Positions 1 through 7,879 of a stretch of 7,907 nucleotides of DNA are shown here, piece by piece. Numbering within the stretch: the first letter of the stretch is position 1; each line of letters opens with the position of its first letter. The stretch is from positions 1-7,907 of the forward strand of contig JAODMA010000220.1 of the NCBI GenBank assembly GCA_025464545.1, read 5' to 3'. The notes beneath the pieces are model-generated. The model saw only the letters and a program-made list of their open reading frames with translations. It was not told the DNA's origin and searched no databases. Made by a program: the position numbers and the translations under genes. Source of the stretch: Arthrobacter sp. Its GTDB lineage: Bacteria > Actinomycetota > Actinomycetes > Actinomycetales > Micrococcaceae.

Positions 1-250
1 GGGCTTCCACCTGGGCTGTTTCCCGGTGGTCGACGGCGACGGGGATTCCGACCCCGCCAGCCTCGATCACCAGCTGGGCCGTTTCCTCGACGGTTTCCGG
101 GCGGTTGTAATCGGAGCGCCGGCCCAGTGCTGAGCGGCCGGTGCAGTAGACCGTCGCGCCGGCCTCTCCGAGGGCCACGGCTGTCCCTCGCCCGGCGCCC
201 CGCGTGGCCCCGGCCACCAGCGCCACTTTTCCCGTCAGTGCCGGTTCCAT
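1..250 (-). CDS. SDR-family NAD(P)-dependent oxidoreductase, N-terminal part (runs off the left edge)
   Basis: The reverse strand from an ATG at 250 reads an open frame of 83 codons to the window edge, beginning MEPALTGKVALVAGATRGAG. This is the first beta-alpha-beta unit of a short-chain dehydrogenase/reductase Rossmann fold. The cofactor loop AGATRGAG (residues 13-20) is a variant of TGxxxGxG with Ala for the first Thr. The second strand ends in YCTGRS, and Arg39 there suggests NADP(H) preference, by family knowledge. The catalytic Ser/Tyr/Lys lie beyond the edge, so the substrate cannot be inferred. A GGGGAGG ribosome site lies 7 bases before the ATG on the minus strand. It is transcribed divergently from the IclR regulator. 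A copy of the putative hut operator lies 90 bases upstream of its start, so it may belong to the same regulon, but nothing in the fragment ties it to histidine metabolism. Confidence 0.85.
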   Translation of the reverse strand, partial: MEPALTGKVALVAGATRGAGRGTAVALGEAGATVYCTGRSALGRRSDYNRPETVEETAQLVIEAGGVGIPVAVDHRETAQVEA

Positions 251-340
251 GCCCTTGCCTCCCCGCCATCAGGGCCTCCAGCCAACCACGCGCACCGGCA
301 GTCAGGACAGGGGCGGAAGCCCCGGGAGCGAAGCAAAAAT

Positions 341-356
341 GTCCGGGATCCCAGAC
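341..356. promoter_or_regulatory. Putative HutR operator, copy A
   Basis: GTCCGGGATCCCAGAC is palindromic at 14 of 16 positions. Its reverse complement matches the copy before hutU at 15 of 16 positions. It lies 90 bases from the SDR start on one side and 91 bases from the IclR-regulator start on the other, so it could serve either or both divergent promoters. Function as an operator is inferred from recurrence and placement. Confidence 0.65.
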
Positions 357-408
357 CCGTGTGCGCCCGAGTGGCTCACACACCGGCTCCACCGTGGCGC
401 ATGCTTAA

Positions 409-424
409 GTACGGGATACCGGAC
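409..424. promoter_or_regulatory. Putative HutR operator, copy B (autoregulatory position)
   Basis: GTACGGGATACCGGAC matches the hutU-proximal copy at 13 of 16 positions; it is the most diverged of the four. It ends 23 bases before the regulator's start codon and just upstream of its ribosome site. A bound protein there would overlap the core promoter or transcription start, which is the usual geometry of autorepression (inference). Its centre is 68 bp from that of copy A. Confidence 0.6.
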
Positions 425-447
425 ACCGTCGATTTCGAAGAGGACGC

Positions 448-1329
448 ATGGCAGCGAGCAGCAGCACCCTGAACACCACCGCGCCAGGCTTCACCGCGCC
501 GGAAGCCGCGGCGCCCCACGCCGTCGTCAAGCACGCCGCAAAGGCCGCAAAGCCTACGTCGAAAGTGCCGGCGGCTGAGAACACCCTGCGCATCCTCAAA
601 CTGCTGGCCTCCAAGCGGGGGCCAATGGCGGCGTCGAACATTGCCTCGGCGCTGGGCCTGCCCCGCTCCAGCGTCTATCACCTGCTTGGCGTGATGGAAG
701 CGAACGGCTTTGTCCTGCACCTGCACGAGGAGCAGCGCTACGGCCTGGGCATCAGCGCCTTCGAGCTCAGCTCGGCCTATTCGCGGCAGGAACCGCTCTC
801 CCGGCTCGGCCGGCCGCTGCTCGCCGCGCTGGTGGACGTGATCGGCGAAAGCGCCCACCTCGCTGTGCTGCACGGCCGTGACGTGCTCTACATCGTGGAG
901 GAGCGGGCGAAGAACCGGCCCTCGCTCGTGACCGACGTCGGCGTCCGGCTGCCCAGCCACCTGACCGCGAGCGGGCGTGCCATCCTCGCGGCGTTGCCGA
1001 AGTCCCAGGTCCGGGCGCTCTATCCCAACGCGGCCGCCTTCAGCTCCCGGCACGAGACCGAGTCGCCCATCAGAAAGTACTCGGCACTGTCCTCGCATCT
1101 GGACCAGGTCCGGCAGCGTGGTTACGCCACCGAGCACGGCGAGGTGACGCCGGGCTTCGGTTCAATCGCCGCCGCTGTCACGGACCATGTGGGCTGGCCG
1201 ACGGCCGCCGTCGCCGTAACCTTCCTCGAGGACAAGCTTCCCGCCGAGCAATGGCCGGCCCTGGCCGTGCGGGTGCAGAAGGTCGCGGACGAACTCTCGG
1301 TCCGGATCCACGGCCGCCCCTCCACCTGA
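448..1329 (+). CDS. hutR: IclR-family transcriptional regulator of histidine utilisation (probable HutR)
   Basis: A 293-residue DNA-binding regulator. Residues 1-40 are an Ala/Pro/Thr-rich, probably disordered extension that makes it longer than the usual IclR protein of about 250-270 residues. The winged helix-turn-helix starts near residue 43 (AENTLRILKLLAS), with the HTH at about 60-89 (NIASALGLPRSSVYHLLGVM). The C-terminal IclR effector domain covers about 110-288 and includes the typical segments PSHLTASGRAILAALP and GYATEHGEVTPGFGSIAAAV. The ATG at 448 is preceded by an AGAGGA ribosome site with a short spacer. The gene lies just upstream of hutUH on the same strand. Copies of a shared palindrome sit before this gene, hutU and hutG, so it is the likely reader of that site. 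The effector may be urocanate or histidine (inference). Family assignment is firm; the name HutR rests on context. Confidence 0.9.
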   Translation: MAASSSTLNTTAPGFTAPEAAAPHAVVKHAAKAAKPTSKVPAAENTLRILKLLASKRGPMAASNIASALGLPRSSVYHLLGVMEANGFVLHLHEEQRYGLGISAFELSSAYSRQEPLSRLGRPLLAALVDVIGESAHLAVLHGRDVLYIVEERAKNRPSLVTDVGVRLPSHLTASGRAILAALPKSQVRALYPNAAAFSSRHETESPIRKYSALSSHLDQVRQRGYATEHGEVTPGFGSIAAAVTDHVGWPTAAVAVTFLEDKLPAEQWPALAVRVQKVADELSVRIHGRPST

Positions 1330-1363
1330 CCCCGCCGCGATGCCCTGTCCGCCCAACTGGGTA

Positions 1364-1405
1364 GCAGCAGGGGCCGTTTTGGGCGCCCAAAACGGCCCCT
1401 GCTGC
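1364..1405. terminator. 42-bp perfect palindrome; probable bidirectional terminator after the IclR gene
   Basis: Bases 1364-1384 are the exact reverse complement of 1385-1405, with no mismatch and no spacer. The GC-rich outer arm (GCAGCAGGGGCCG) surrounds TTTT and a GGGCGCCC centre. As RNA it would fold to a stem of about 19 bp closed by a four-base loop. It starts 34 bases after the regulator's stop codon and ends 25 bases before hutU operator copy C, so it would separate hutR transcription from the hutUH promoter. No U-tract follows, which is common for actinobacterial terminators but leaves a replication, cruciform or repeat-element role possible. Confidence 0.6.
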
Positions 1406-1430
1406 AAGCTACTTGGGGACGACCGGGCGG

Positions 1431-1446
1431 GTCTGGGATTCCGGAC
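1431..1446. promoter_or_regulatory. Putative HutR operator, copy C (hutUH promoter)
   Basis: GTCTGGGATTCCGGAC is palindromic at 12 of 16 positions; all four exceptions are purine/purine or pyrimidine/pyrimidine differences. It matches copies A, B and D at 15, 13 and 14 of 16 positions in the best orientation. It lies 96 bases before the hutU start. If the weak promoter-like boxes at 1468-1496 are real, its centre would be near -65, which suits activation better than steric repression (inference). Confidence 0.65.
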
Positions 1447-1467
1447 GGCACCGCTCCCAAGGCCCTG

Positions 1468-1496
1468 TTTCCGCGGCTGCCCGCAGGCTTTAGTTG
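1468..1496 (+). promoter_or_regulatory. Weak candidate hutUH promoter
   Basis: TTTCCG (1468-1473) and TAGTTG (1491-1496) are separated by 17 bases and lie between operator copy C and the hutU ribosome site. Both hexamers are poor matches to sigma-70-type consensus. That would fit an activator-dependent promoter, but they could equally be chance. An overlapping alternative -10 is possible in the following TTGATACAG. Confidence 0.22.
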
Positions 1497-1542
1497 ATAC
1501 AGAACCTCATTCACCGAACCACCGAGAAACGAAGGAGCCCCC

Positions 1543-3242
<1,700 letters not shown>

Positions 3243-3246
<4 letters not shown>

Positions 3247-4892
3247 CCATCATCCCCACGAACTCCCTAACCTCGCAAGCCCGGCCAGGGAACCCCGTTC
3301 GCGTGGGCCCAACCCACGAACCGCTCACCGTTACCCTCGGCTCAAGCGGCGTCACGCCCGAGGACGTCGTCGCCGTCGCCCGCCACGACGCGAAGGTGAC
3401 CATCAGCCAGGACGCCCTCGACGGCGTCGCCAAAGTGCGCGCCCACATCGACGACCTCGCGCACAGCGAGACTCCCGCCTACGGCATCTCCACCGGCTTC
3501 GGTGCTCTGGCCAACCGGCACATTCCCAACGAGCTGCGCACCCAGCTGCAGAAGTCCCTGATCCGCAGCCATGCCGCCGGGATGGGCCCGGCCGTGGAAC
3601 GGGAGGTGGTCCGCGGGATCATGTTCCTGCGCGCCAAGACCCTCGCCTCGGGCCGCACCGGCGTCCGGCCCGTGGTGCTGCAGACCATGGTGGATGTCCT
3701 CAACGCCGGCATCACCCCGGTGGTGCGCGAATTCGGCTCCCTCGGCTGCTCCGGCGACCTCGCACCGCTATCCCACTGCGCCCTGGTGCTGATGGGCGAA
3801 GGCGAGGCCACCGGCCCGGACGCCGAGCTTTACGGCGGTAAGGGCGGCCGCACCGTCGCCGAACTCCTCGCCGAGCACGGGATCGAACCCGTCACCCTGG
3901 CGGAAAAAGAGGGGCTGGCCCTCGTCAACGGCACTGAAGGCATGCTGGGCATGCTGCTGATGGCTATCGCGGACATCCGGCAGTTGCTCACGACGGCGGA
4001 CATCACCGCCGCGCTCAGCGTGGAAGCCCTGCTCGGCACGGACCAGGTCTTCCTGCCTGAGCTGCATGCCGCGCTCCGGCCGCACCCGGGTCAGGCCGCC
4101 TCCGCAGACAACATGCTGCGGTTGCTCTCCAAGTCGCCGATTGTCGCCTCGCACCGGATTAACGACACGAAGGTCCAGGACGCCTACTCGCTGCGCTGCG
4201 CGCCACAGGTCGCCGGCGCCGTGCGCGACACCGTGGACCACGCAGCGCTGGTCGCCTCCCGCGAGCTGGCAGCCGCGATCGACAACCCCGTGGTCCTGCC
4301 GGACGGCAGGGTCAGTTCCAACGGCAACTTCCACGGCGCGCCCGTCGCGTACGTGCTGGACTTCCTGGCCATCGCCGTCGCGGACCTTAGCTCCATCGCG
4401 GAGCGCCGCACCGACCGGATGCTGGACCCGGCCCGCTCGCACGGGCTGCCGGCCTTCCTGGCCGCGGACCCCGGCGTCGACTCCGGGCTGATGATCGCCC
4501 AGTACACCCAGGCCGGGCTCGTCTCGGACAACAAACGGCTGGCCGTCCCCGCGTCCGTGGACTCGATCCCGAGTTCCGCGATGCAGGAGGACCACGTCTC
4601 GATGGGCTGGCACGCAGCCCGCAAGCTCCGCCGCGCCGTGGAGAACCTGCGCCGCGTCCTCGCGATTGAACTCGTCACCTCGGCCCGGGCGCTGGACATC
4701 CGCACCCAGCTCTCCGGCGGCGAGCTCACACCGGGGCCTGCGGGTACCGCCGTGATCGCGGCACTGCGGGACGTCGTCGCCGGTCCGGGGACGGACAGGT
4801 TCCTGTCGCCGGAGCTGGAAGCGGCGGACGTGCTGGTCGCATCCGGGAAAGTCCGGTCAGCGGCCGAATCCGCCGTCGGAAATCTCGCCTGA
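3243..4892 (+). CDS. hutH: Histidine ammonia-lyase (histidase), HutH
   Basis: A 549-residue enzyme that removes ammonia from L-histidine to give trans-urocanate (EC 4.3.1.3), the entry step of the pathway. The aromatic-amino-acid lyase fold is complete. The MIO-forming triad lies in [14 protein letters not shown] and is Cys169-Ser170-Gly171 rather than Ala-Ser-Gly. The PROSITE signature as I recall it accepts Cys there, and actinobacterial HutH often has it. Other residues matching Pseudomonas histidase active-site positions are Tyr80 ([12 protein letters not shown]), His110, Asn229 (LVNGTEGM), Tyr315/Arg318 (DAYSLR), Phe363 (GNFHG) and Glu449 (MQEDHVSM). The N-terminus is about 27 residues longer than the Pseudomonas enzyme. 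The GTG start overlaps the hutU stop by four bases and has its own GAAGGA site. Confidence 0.97.
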
Positions 4893-4899
4893 GCAAGAA

Positions 4900-4913
4900 C
4901 AAAATGCATTTTG
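4900..4913. repeat. 14-bp perfect AT-rich palindrome after hutH
   Basis: CAAAATGCATTTTG begins eight bases after the hutH stop. It is perfectly self-complementary and conspicuously AT-rich for this genome. As RNA it would be a weak hairpin, so a protein-binding site for the downstream unit is as likely as a terminator part. It is unrelated to the hut operator consensus. Confidence 0.45.
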
Positions 4914-4930
4914 GGTGAATAATTCCCGAT

Positions 4931-4965
4931 GCCCCCGAAATAGTCGGCAACACATCAGCGGGGGC
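4931..4965 (+). terminator. Possible terminator hairpin downstream of hutUH
   Basis: GCCCCCG (4931-4937) pairs with CGGGGGC (4959-4965) across a 21-base loop. It lies between hutH and the next gene. The stem is GC-rich but short, the loop is long and no U-tract follows, so the call is weak. Confidence 0.3.
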
Positions 4966-5041
4966 GCCGGGACTGTAGTACAAATGGAAGTCCACACCAA
5001 CGATGTTGTGGCGAAGAACGTATACAAAGGGGTAGAAGTTC

Positions 5042-5278
5042 ATGAAAGCACGCGGGACGGTTCTGTTCAGGCGCCAGGCATCCGCCGCCATGGTTTCCGA
5101 CTGGAGAAGCCTCAAGGCTGGCGTTCGGGTCGAAATCCTCAAGCACGCACAGGTTCTGGCCGCCGGTGAGGTTGAAGAAGTCTCACTCAGCGGCAATGTC
5201 CTCTGGCTGGTCCCGGCGGACCCGTCCGAGACGCAGCTCTTCCTGAAGTCTGACGGCGTCGAGGTGCGGCGCAGCTAG
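5042..5278 (+). CDS. Conserved-looking small protein of unknown function (78 aa)
   Basis: I do not recognise a named family. The product starts MKARGTVLFRRQASAAMVSD and is soluble, with no signal peptide or membrane segment. Residues 20-78 alternate short hydrophobic and polar stretches (GVRVEILK, GEVEEVSLSGNVLWLVP, TQLFLK, GVEVRR), consistent with a small beta-barrel or SH3-like fold (inference only). The ATG follows AAAGGGG (5026-5032) with a nine-base spacer, the best start in the region, and the codon pattern is high-GC3 like its neighbours. It sits alone between hutUH and the antiporter, with 149 bases before it and 114 after it. A link to histidine use is not supported. Confidence 0.72.
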   Translation: MKARGTVLFRRQASAAMVSDWRSLKAGVRVEILKHAQVLAAGEVEEVSLSGNVLWLVPADPSETQLFLKSDGVEVRRS

Positions 5279-5320
5279 CCGTAAGCGGTCTTCGACGCCG
5301 CACGCGAGTATCTTGGTTGG

Positions 5321-5349
5321 GGGGCGCCGTTCCGTAGGGACGGCGCCCC
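5321..5349 (+). terminator. Strong GC-rich hairpin between the 78-aa gene and the antiporter (terminator or leader element)
   Basis: Bases 5321-5333 pair with 5337-5349: ten Watson-Crick pairs (GGGGCGCCGT with ACGGCGCCCC), then one G.U and two G-C pairs, closed by a three-base GTA loop. It begins 42 bases after the small gene's stop and ends 43 bases before the antiporter start. There is no U-tract. It could end the small gene's transcript or lie in the 5' leader of the antiporter mRNA. Confidence 0.5.
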
Positions 5350-5357
5350 GACTCATC

Positions 5358-5384
5358 CCCGGGAAACCGGGCCCCGGTAGGAGG
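5358..5384 (+). promoter_or_regulatory. Antiporter translation-initiation region: two exclusive mini-hairpins and AGGAGG
   Basis: AGGAGG (5379-5384) lies eight bases before GTG 5393 and fixes that start. Just upstream, CCCGG-GAAA-CCGGG (5358-5371) can form a GNRA-capped stem. ACCGG-GCC-CCGGT (5366-5378) can form an alternative stem that abuts the ribosome site. They share bases 5366-5371, so only one can form at a time. A regulatory switch is speculation; the ribosome site is firm. Confidence 0.5.
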
Positions 5385-5392
5385 TAAAGCAC

Positions 5393-6700
5393 GTGTTTGA
5401 GGCTCCCAGTATTGTCTTCACAGCGGCAGGCCTGGCCGTCTTCGCCGCCGCTGTGCTGCCCAAGCTGCTGCGCAACGCGCCGCTGTCCATGCCGATGGTG
5501 TTCCTGGCCGCGGGGATGCTGGCCTTTACCTTCATACCGGGACTGCCGGATCCGGACCCTCTGCAATACGGGGAGTTCACCACGCACCTGACCGAGGTGT
5601 GCGTCGTCATCTCGTTGATGGGTGCCGGCCTGGCCCTCGACCGTCCGCTCGGGCGGCGGCAGTGGTCCACCACCTGGCGGATGCTGGGCCTGGCCATGCC
5701 CGTCTGCATAGTGGCGCTGACCCTGCTGGGACTCGGGGTGCTCGGACTCGGCCTCGGCGCCGCGCTGCTCGTCGGCGCCGCGCTCGCGCCCACCGATCCC
5801 GTGCTCGCCTCCGAGGTCCAGGTGGGGGAGCCTGCAGATGACGAGGACGAATCCGAGCGCGGTGAGGATGAGATCCGCTTCAGCCTTACCTCCGAGGCCG
5901 GCCTGAACGACGGGCTGGCGTTTCCCTTCGTCTACCTGGCCATCGCCATCAGCTTGGTTGGCGCGTCACCGTCGCAGTGGTTCGGCTCCTGGTTTGCCGT
6001 GGACGTCCTCTGGCGGATTGCCGTCGGCGTGCTGCTCGGCTGGCTGATAGGCAAGGCGCTGGGCAGACTCTTCTTCGCCGCCCGGCATGAAAGCATCCGG
6101 CTCTCCGCCCACTCCCAGGGCTTCGTGGCGCTGGCGGCGACCTTCCTGGGCTACGGCGTGACCGAGCTGGTCGAAGGCTACGGGTTCATTGCCGTGTTCG
6201 TATGCGCGGTGACCATCCGGGCCGCGGAACGGACGCACGGCTTCCACCGCGTGATGCACTCTTATGTCGAACAGCTCGAACGGCTCATGACGGTGGTCAT
6301 CCTGGTGCTGCTGGGCGGCGCGATCGCCCGCGGCCTGCTCGCGGGAATCGGCTGGCCGGAGATCCTGGTGGCACTCGTGTTCCTGCTGCTCGTCCGGCCC
6401 CTGGCGGGATGGCTGGCCCTGGCGCGGGGCAAGACCGGACCGCGGGAACGGATCGCTATTTCTTTCTTCGGCATCCGCGGGATCGGTTCCCTCTACTACC
6501 TCGCCTACGCCCTCAGCAAGGGCAACTTCAGCGACCAGGCCGAGCAGCTGTGGGCGTTCGTCGGCCTCGTGGTGGCGGCGTCCATTGTCGTGCACGGGGC
6601 GACGACAGCTCCAGTCATGAACCGGCTGGACCGGCTCCGCGAACGGAAGGCCGAGGAAAAGCACGGCGATAAAGGCAAGGCGCCGAAGACCCCGATCTGA
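5393..6700 (+). CDS. Na+/H+ (cation:proton) antiporter, CPA1/NhaP-type
   Basis: A 435-residue polytopic inner-membrane protein with about 11-13 hydrophobic segments, expected to exchange Na+ or K+ for H+ in pH and salt homeostasis. CPA1 hallmarks are the ion-site motif LAPTDPVLASEV (131-142, Asp135), SEAGLNDGLAFPF (167-179, with Glu168 and the Asn172-Asp173 pair), and ISFFGIRGIGSLYYL (356-370, with Arg362). An acidic cytoplasmic loop of about 15 residues (DDEDESERGEDE, 149-160) sits between the first two motifs. The C-terminal tail is short, charged and Lys-rich (412-435), without a TrkA or USP domain. The GTG start is set by AGGAGG. The gene converges on hutG with only 21 bases between stop codons. 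Whether it moves Na+ or K+ cannot be read from the sequence, and a role in histidine uptake is not implied. Confidence 0.9.
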   Translation: MFEAPSIVFTAAGLAVFAAAVLPKLLRNAPLSMPMVFLAAGMLAFTFIPGLPDPDPLQYGEFTTHLTEVCVVISLMGAGLALDRPLGRRQWSTTWRMLGLAMPVCIVALTLLGLGVLGLGLGAALLVGAALAPTDPVLASEVQVGEPADDEDESERGEDEIRFSLTSEAGLNDGLAFPFVYLAIAISLVGASPSQWFGSWFAVDVLWRIAVGVLLGWLIGKALGRLFFAARHESIRLSAHSQGFVALAATFLGYGVTELVEGYGFIAVFVCAVTIRAAERTHGFHRVMHSYVEQLERLMTVVILVLLGGAIARGLLAGIGWPEILVALVFLLLVRPLAGWLALARGKTGPRERIAISFFGIRGIGSLYYLAYALSKGNFSDQAEQLWAFVGLVVAASIVVHGATTAPVMNRLDRLRERKAEEKHGDKGKAPKTPI

Positions 6701-6721
6701 CCAGACCCCCGCCCTGGCCGC

Positions 6722-7690
6722 CTACCGGAGCAGCGTGTTGACCAGCCGCGCCGCCACCTTCGCCGTGCGGCCGTCGATGTCAAATCCCGGGTTCAGCTCC
6801 GCAATATCCAGGTGCAGGAGCTTCCCGCTGGCGGCGACCTGCCGGCAGACCGCGCTGATTACCGGCAGCGGCACACCGCACGCGGCCGGGGCGCTCACGC
6901 CCGGCGCGACCGAGGCCGGCAGCACGTCCAGGTCGATGGTCAGGTACAGCGCATCCACCTGCGCCAGGAAGGCGGCCACGAAGCCATGTGCGGCCTCCGC
7001 CGAGCAGTCCTCGTCCAGCAGATAGTCCACGCCTAGCTCCCCTGCAGTGTGGAACAGAGCCCGGGTGTTGTTCGGTTCGGAGATTCCGACGACGGCGTAC
7101 CGCAGTTCGCGGCCCGCGGCGGCTTCGGCGCGGGCCATCTGCAGGAACGGGGTGCCGGAGCTGGCCCGGGGATCGTCGCGGAGGTCGAAGTGTGCATCCA
7201 GGTTCAGCACACCCACCCGCAGGCCTTCCCGGACCGCGGCCGAACCGGCCACGCCGAGGTAGCTCGCGTAGGCGGTCTCGTGCCCGCCGCCCAGTACTAC
7301 GGGAAGCCTGCCGGCGTCGAGCAGTCTGGTGATTGCGAGGCCGGCGCGCGCCTGCCCGGCCTCCAGCGCGTCACCGGCCACGGTGACGTTTCCGGCGTCG
7401 TAGACGTTCCGGGACAGGTGGAACGCGAGCGGGCCAAGGGCGCTGCGGATGGCGTCGGGGGCTGCGGCGGCGCCGGTGCGGCCCTGGTTGCGGCGCACCC
7501 CGGCGTCGCTGCCGAAGCCGAGGACCACGGCCGGGCGCGCCCCCGGGGACGCAGCGGCCGGCGTCGGGAGGGTGCCCGGGGAGTACGGGGTCACGGCCTG
7601 CCACCAGCGGCGGTGCTCGGCGCCGTCGCCGTCGAACCGGCCGGTCCAGGGCTGCGGCGGGACATCGACGGGGAGCGCGGGAGAATCCAT
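6722..7690 (-). CDS. hutG: Formimidoylglutamase, HutG (ureohydrolase family)
   Basis: A 322-residue member of the arginase/agmatinase superfamily, expected to hydrolyse N-formimidoyl-L-glutamate to glutamate plus formamide (EC 3.5.3.8), the last hut step. The binuclear Mn2+ ligands are all present: His137 in GGGHETAY, Asp165/His167/Asp169 in NLDAHFDLR, and Asp253/Asp255 in TIDLDVL. The following LPASVAPGVSAPA is the usual ureohydrolase continuation. Assignment to HutG rather than agmatinase rests on overall resemblance and on linkage to hutUH. The ATG at 7690 has GGTGAG eight bases upstream on the minus strand. A copy of the putative hut operator lies 54 bases before the start, so the gene has its own control point although it faces away from hutUH. 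Using HutG here implies the one-step route rather than HutF plus a deformylase. Confidence 0.93.
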   Translation of the reverse strand: MDSPALPVDVPPQPWTGRFDGDGAEHRRWWQAVTPYSPGTLPTPAAASPGARPAVVLGFGSDAGVRRNQGRTGAAAAPDAIRSALGPLAFHLSRNVYDAGNVTVAGDALEAGQARAGLAITRLLDAGRLPVVLGGGHETAYASYLGVAGSAAVREGLRVGVLNLDAHFDLRDDPRASSGTPFLQMARAEAAAGRELRYAVVGISEPNNTRALFHTAGELGVDYLLDEDCSAEAAHGFVAAFLAQVDALYLTIDLDVLPASVAPGVSAPAACGVPLPVISAVCRQVAASGKLLHLDIAELNPGFDIDGRTAKVAARLVNTLLR

Positions 7691-7744
7691 GCCCCTAGCT
7701 CACCGCAGCCCGGGCCGGAAAACCAGCAACACAGCCGCCGGGCT

Positions 7745-7760
7745 GTCCGGAATCCCGGAA
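7745..7760. promoter_or_regulatory. Putative HutR operator, copy D (hutG promoter)
   Basis: GTCCGGAATCCCGGAA; its reverse complement matches the hutU copy at 14 of 16 positions. It sits between the large hairpin at 7775-7839 and the hutG start, 54 bases upstream of the ATG. That placement implies an independent hutG promoter downstream of the hairpin. No convincing -35/-10 pair was seen. Confidence 0.62.
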
Positions 7761-7774
7761 ATGGCCGTTAAACG

Positions 7775-7839
7775 CCGCCGAGATGCCACCTCGCGGCAAT
7801 GTTTTTGAAAAACACTGCCGCGAAATGTCATCTCGGCGG
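7775..7839 (-). terminator. 65-bp near-perfect palindrome; probable minus-strand terminator between the right-edge gene and hutG
   Basis: Bases 7775-7806 pair with 7808-7839 around a single central base; 28 of 32 positions are Watson-Crick, and the centre is TTTTT-G-AAAAA. The four exceptions are three C/A pairs and one C/T pair as written. On the minus-strand RNA the three C/A pairs become G.U wobbles, so 31 of 32 positions can pair there. This asymmetry points to function in a leftward transcript, fitting a terminator for the gene that ends at 7880. A short U run (GUUUAA) follows the stem on that strand. Confidence 0.6.
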
Positions 7840-7879
7840 GGCGTGCGGGCGCGCGCGCGGGGCGGACCCGGGACGGCGC

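Noticed and set aside
310..323. Five-pair GGGGC/GCCCC hairpin upstream of the SDR gene
   Set aside because: Too short to separate from chance in a GC-rich region, and not adjacent to a start codon.
3768..4613. 281-codon minus-strand open frame across hutH
   Set aside because: Shadow of hutH; no ribosome site or recognisable domain, while the plus-strand frame carries all the histidase active-site residues.
4915..5169. 84-codon plus-strand open frame starting in the gap after hutH
   Set aside because: It lacks a good ribosome site, overlaps the better-supported 5042-5278 gene in another frame, and has random-looking composition.
4726..5196. 156-codon minus-strand open frame between hutH and the small gene
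   Set aside because: It overlaps the hutH 3' end and the well-started 78-aa gene, with residue composition typical of a chance frame.
5357..5372. Partial match to the hut operator upstream of the antiporter
   Set aside because: The half-site Gs and Cs fit but the central AT step and outer GTC/GAC are missing. It is better explained as part of the short hairpin beside the ribosome site.
5546..5557. CCGGATCCGG palindrome within the antiporter gene, reminiscent of the hut operator
   Set aside because: Half-site spacing is two bases shorter than in the four intergenic copies, and it lies inside coding sequence; likely chance in high-GC DNA.
7049..7771. 240-codon plus-strand open frame across hutG
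   Set aside because: Antisense to a complete ureohydrolase with all metal ligands. It also runs through the hutG promoter and operator copy D and has no domain signature.
7849..7859. Alternating GC run (possible Z-DNA)
   Set aside because: Only about 11 bases long, common in genomes of this composition, with no supporting context.
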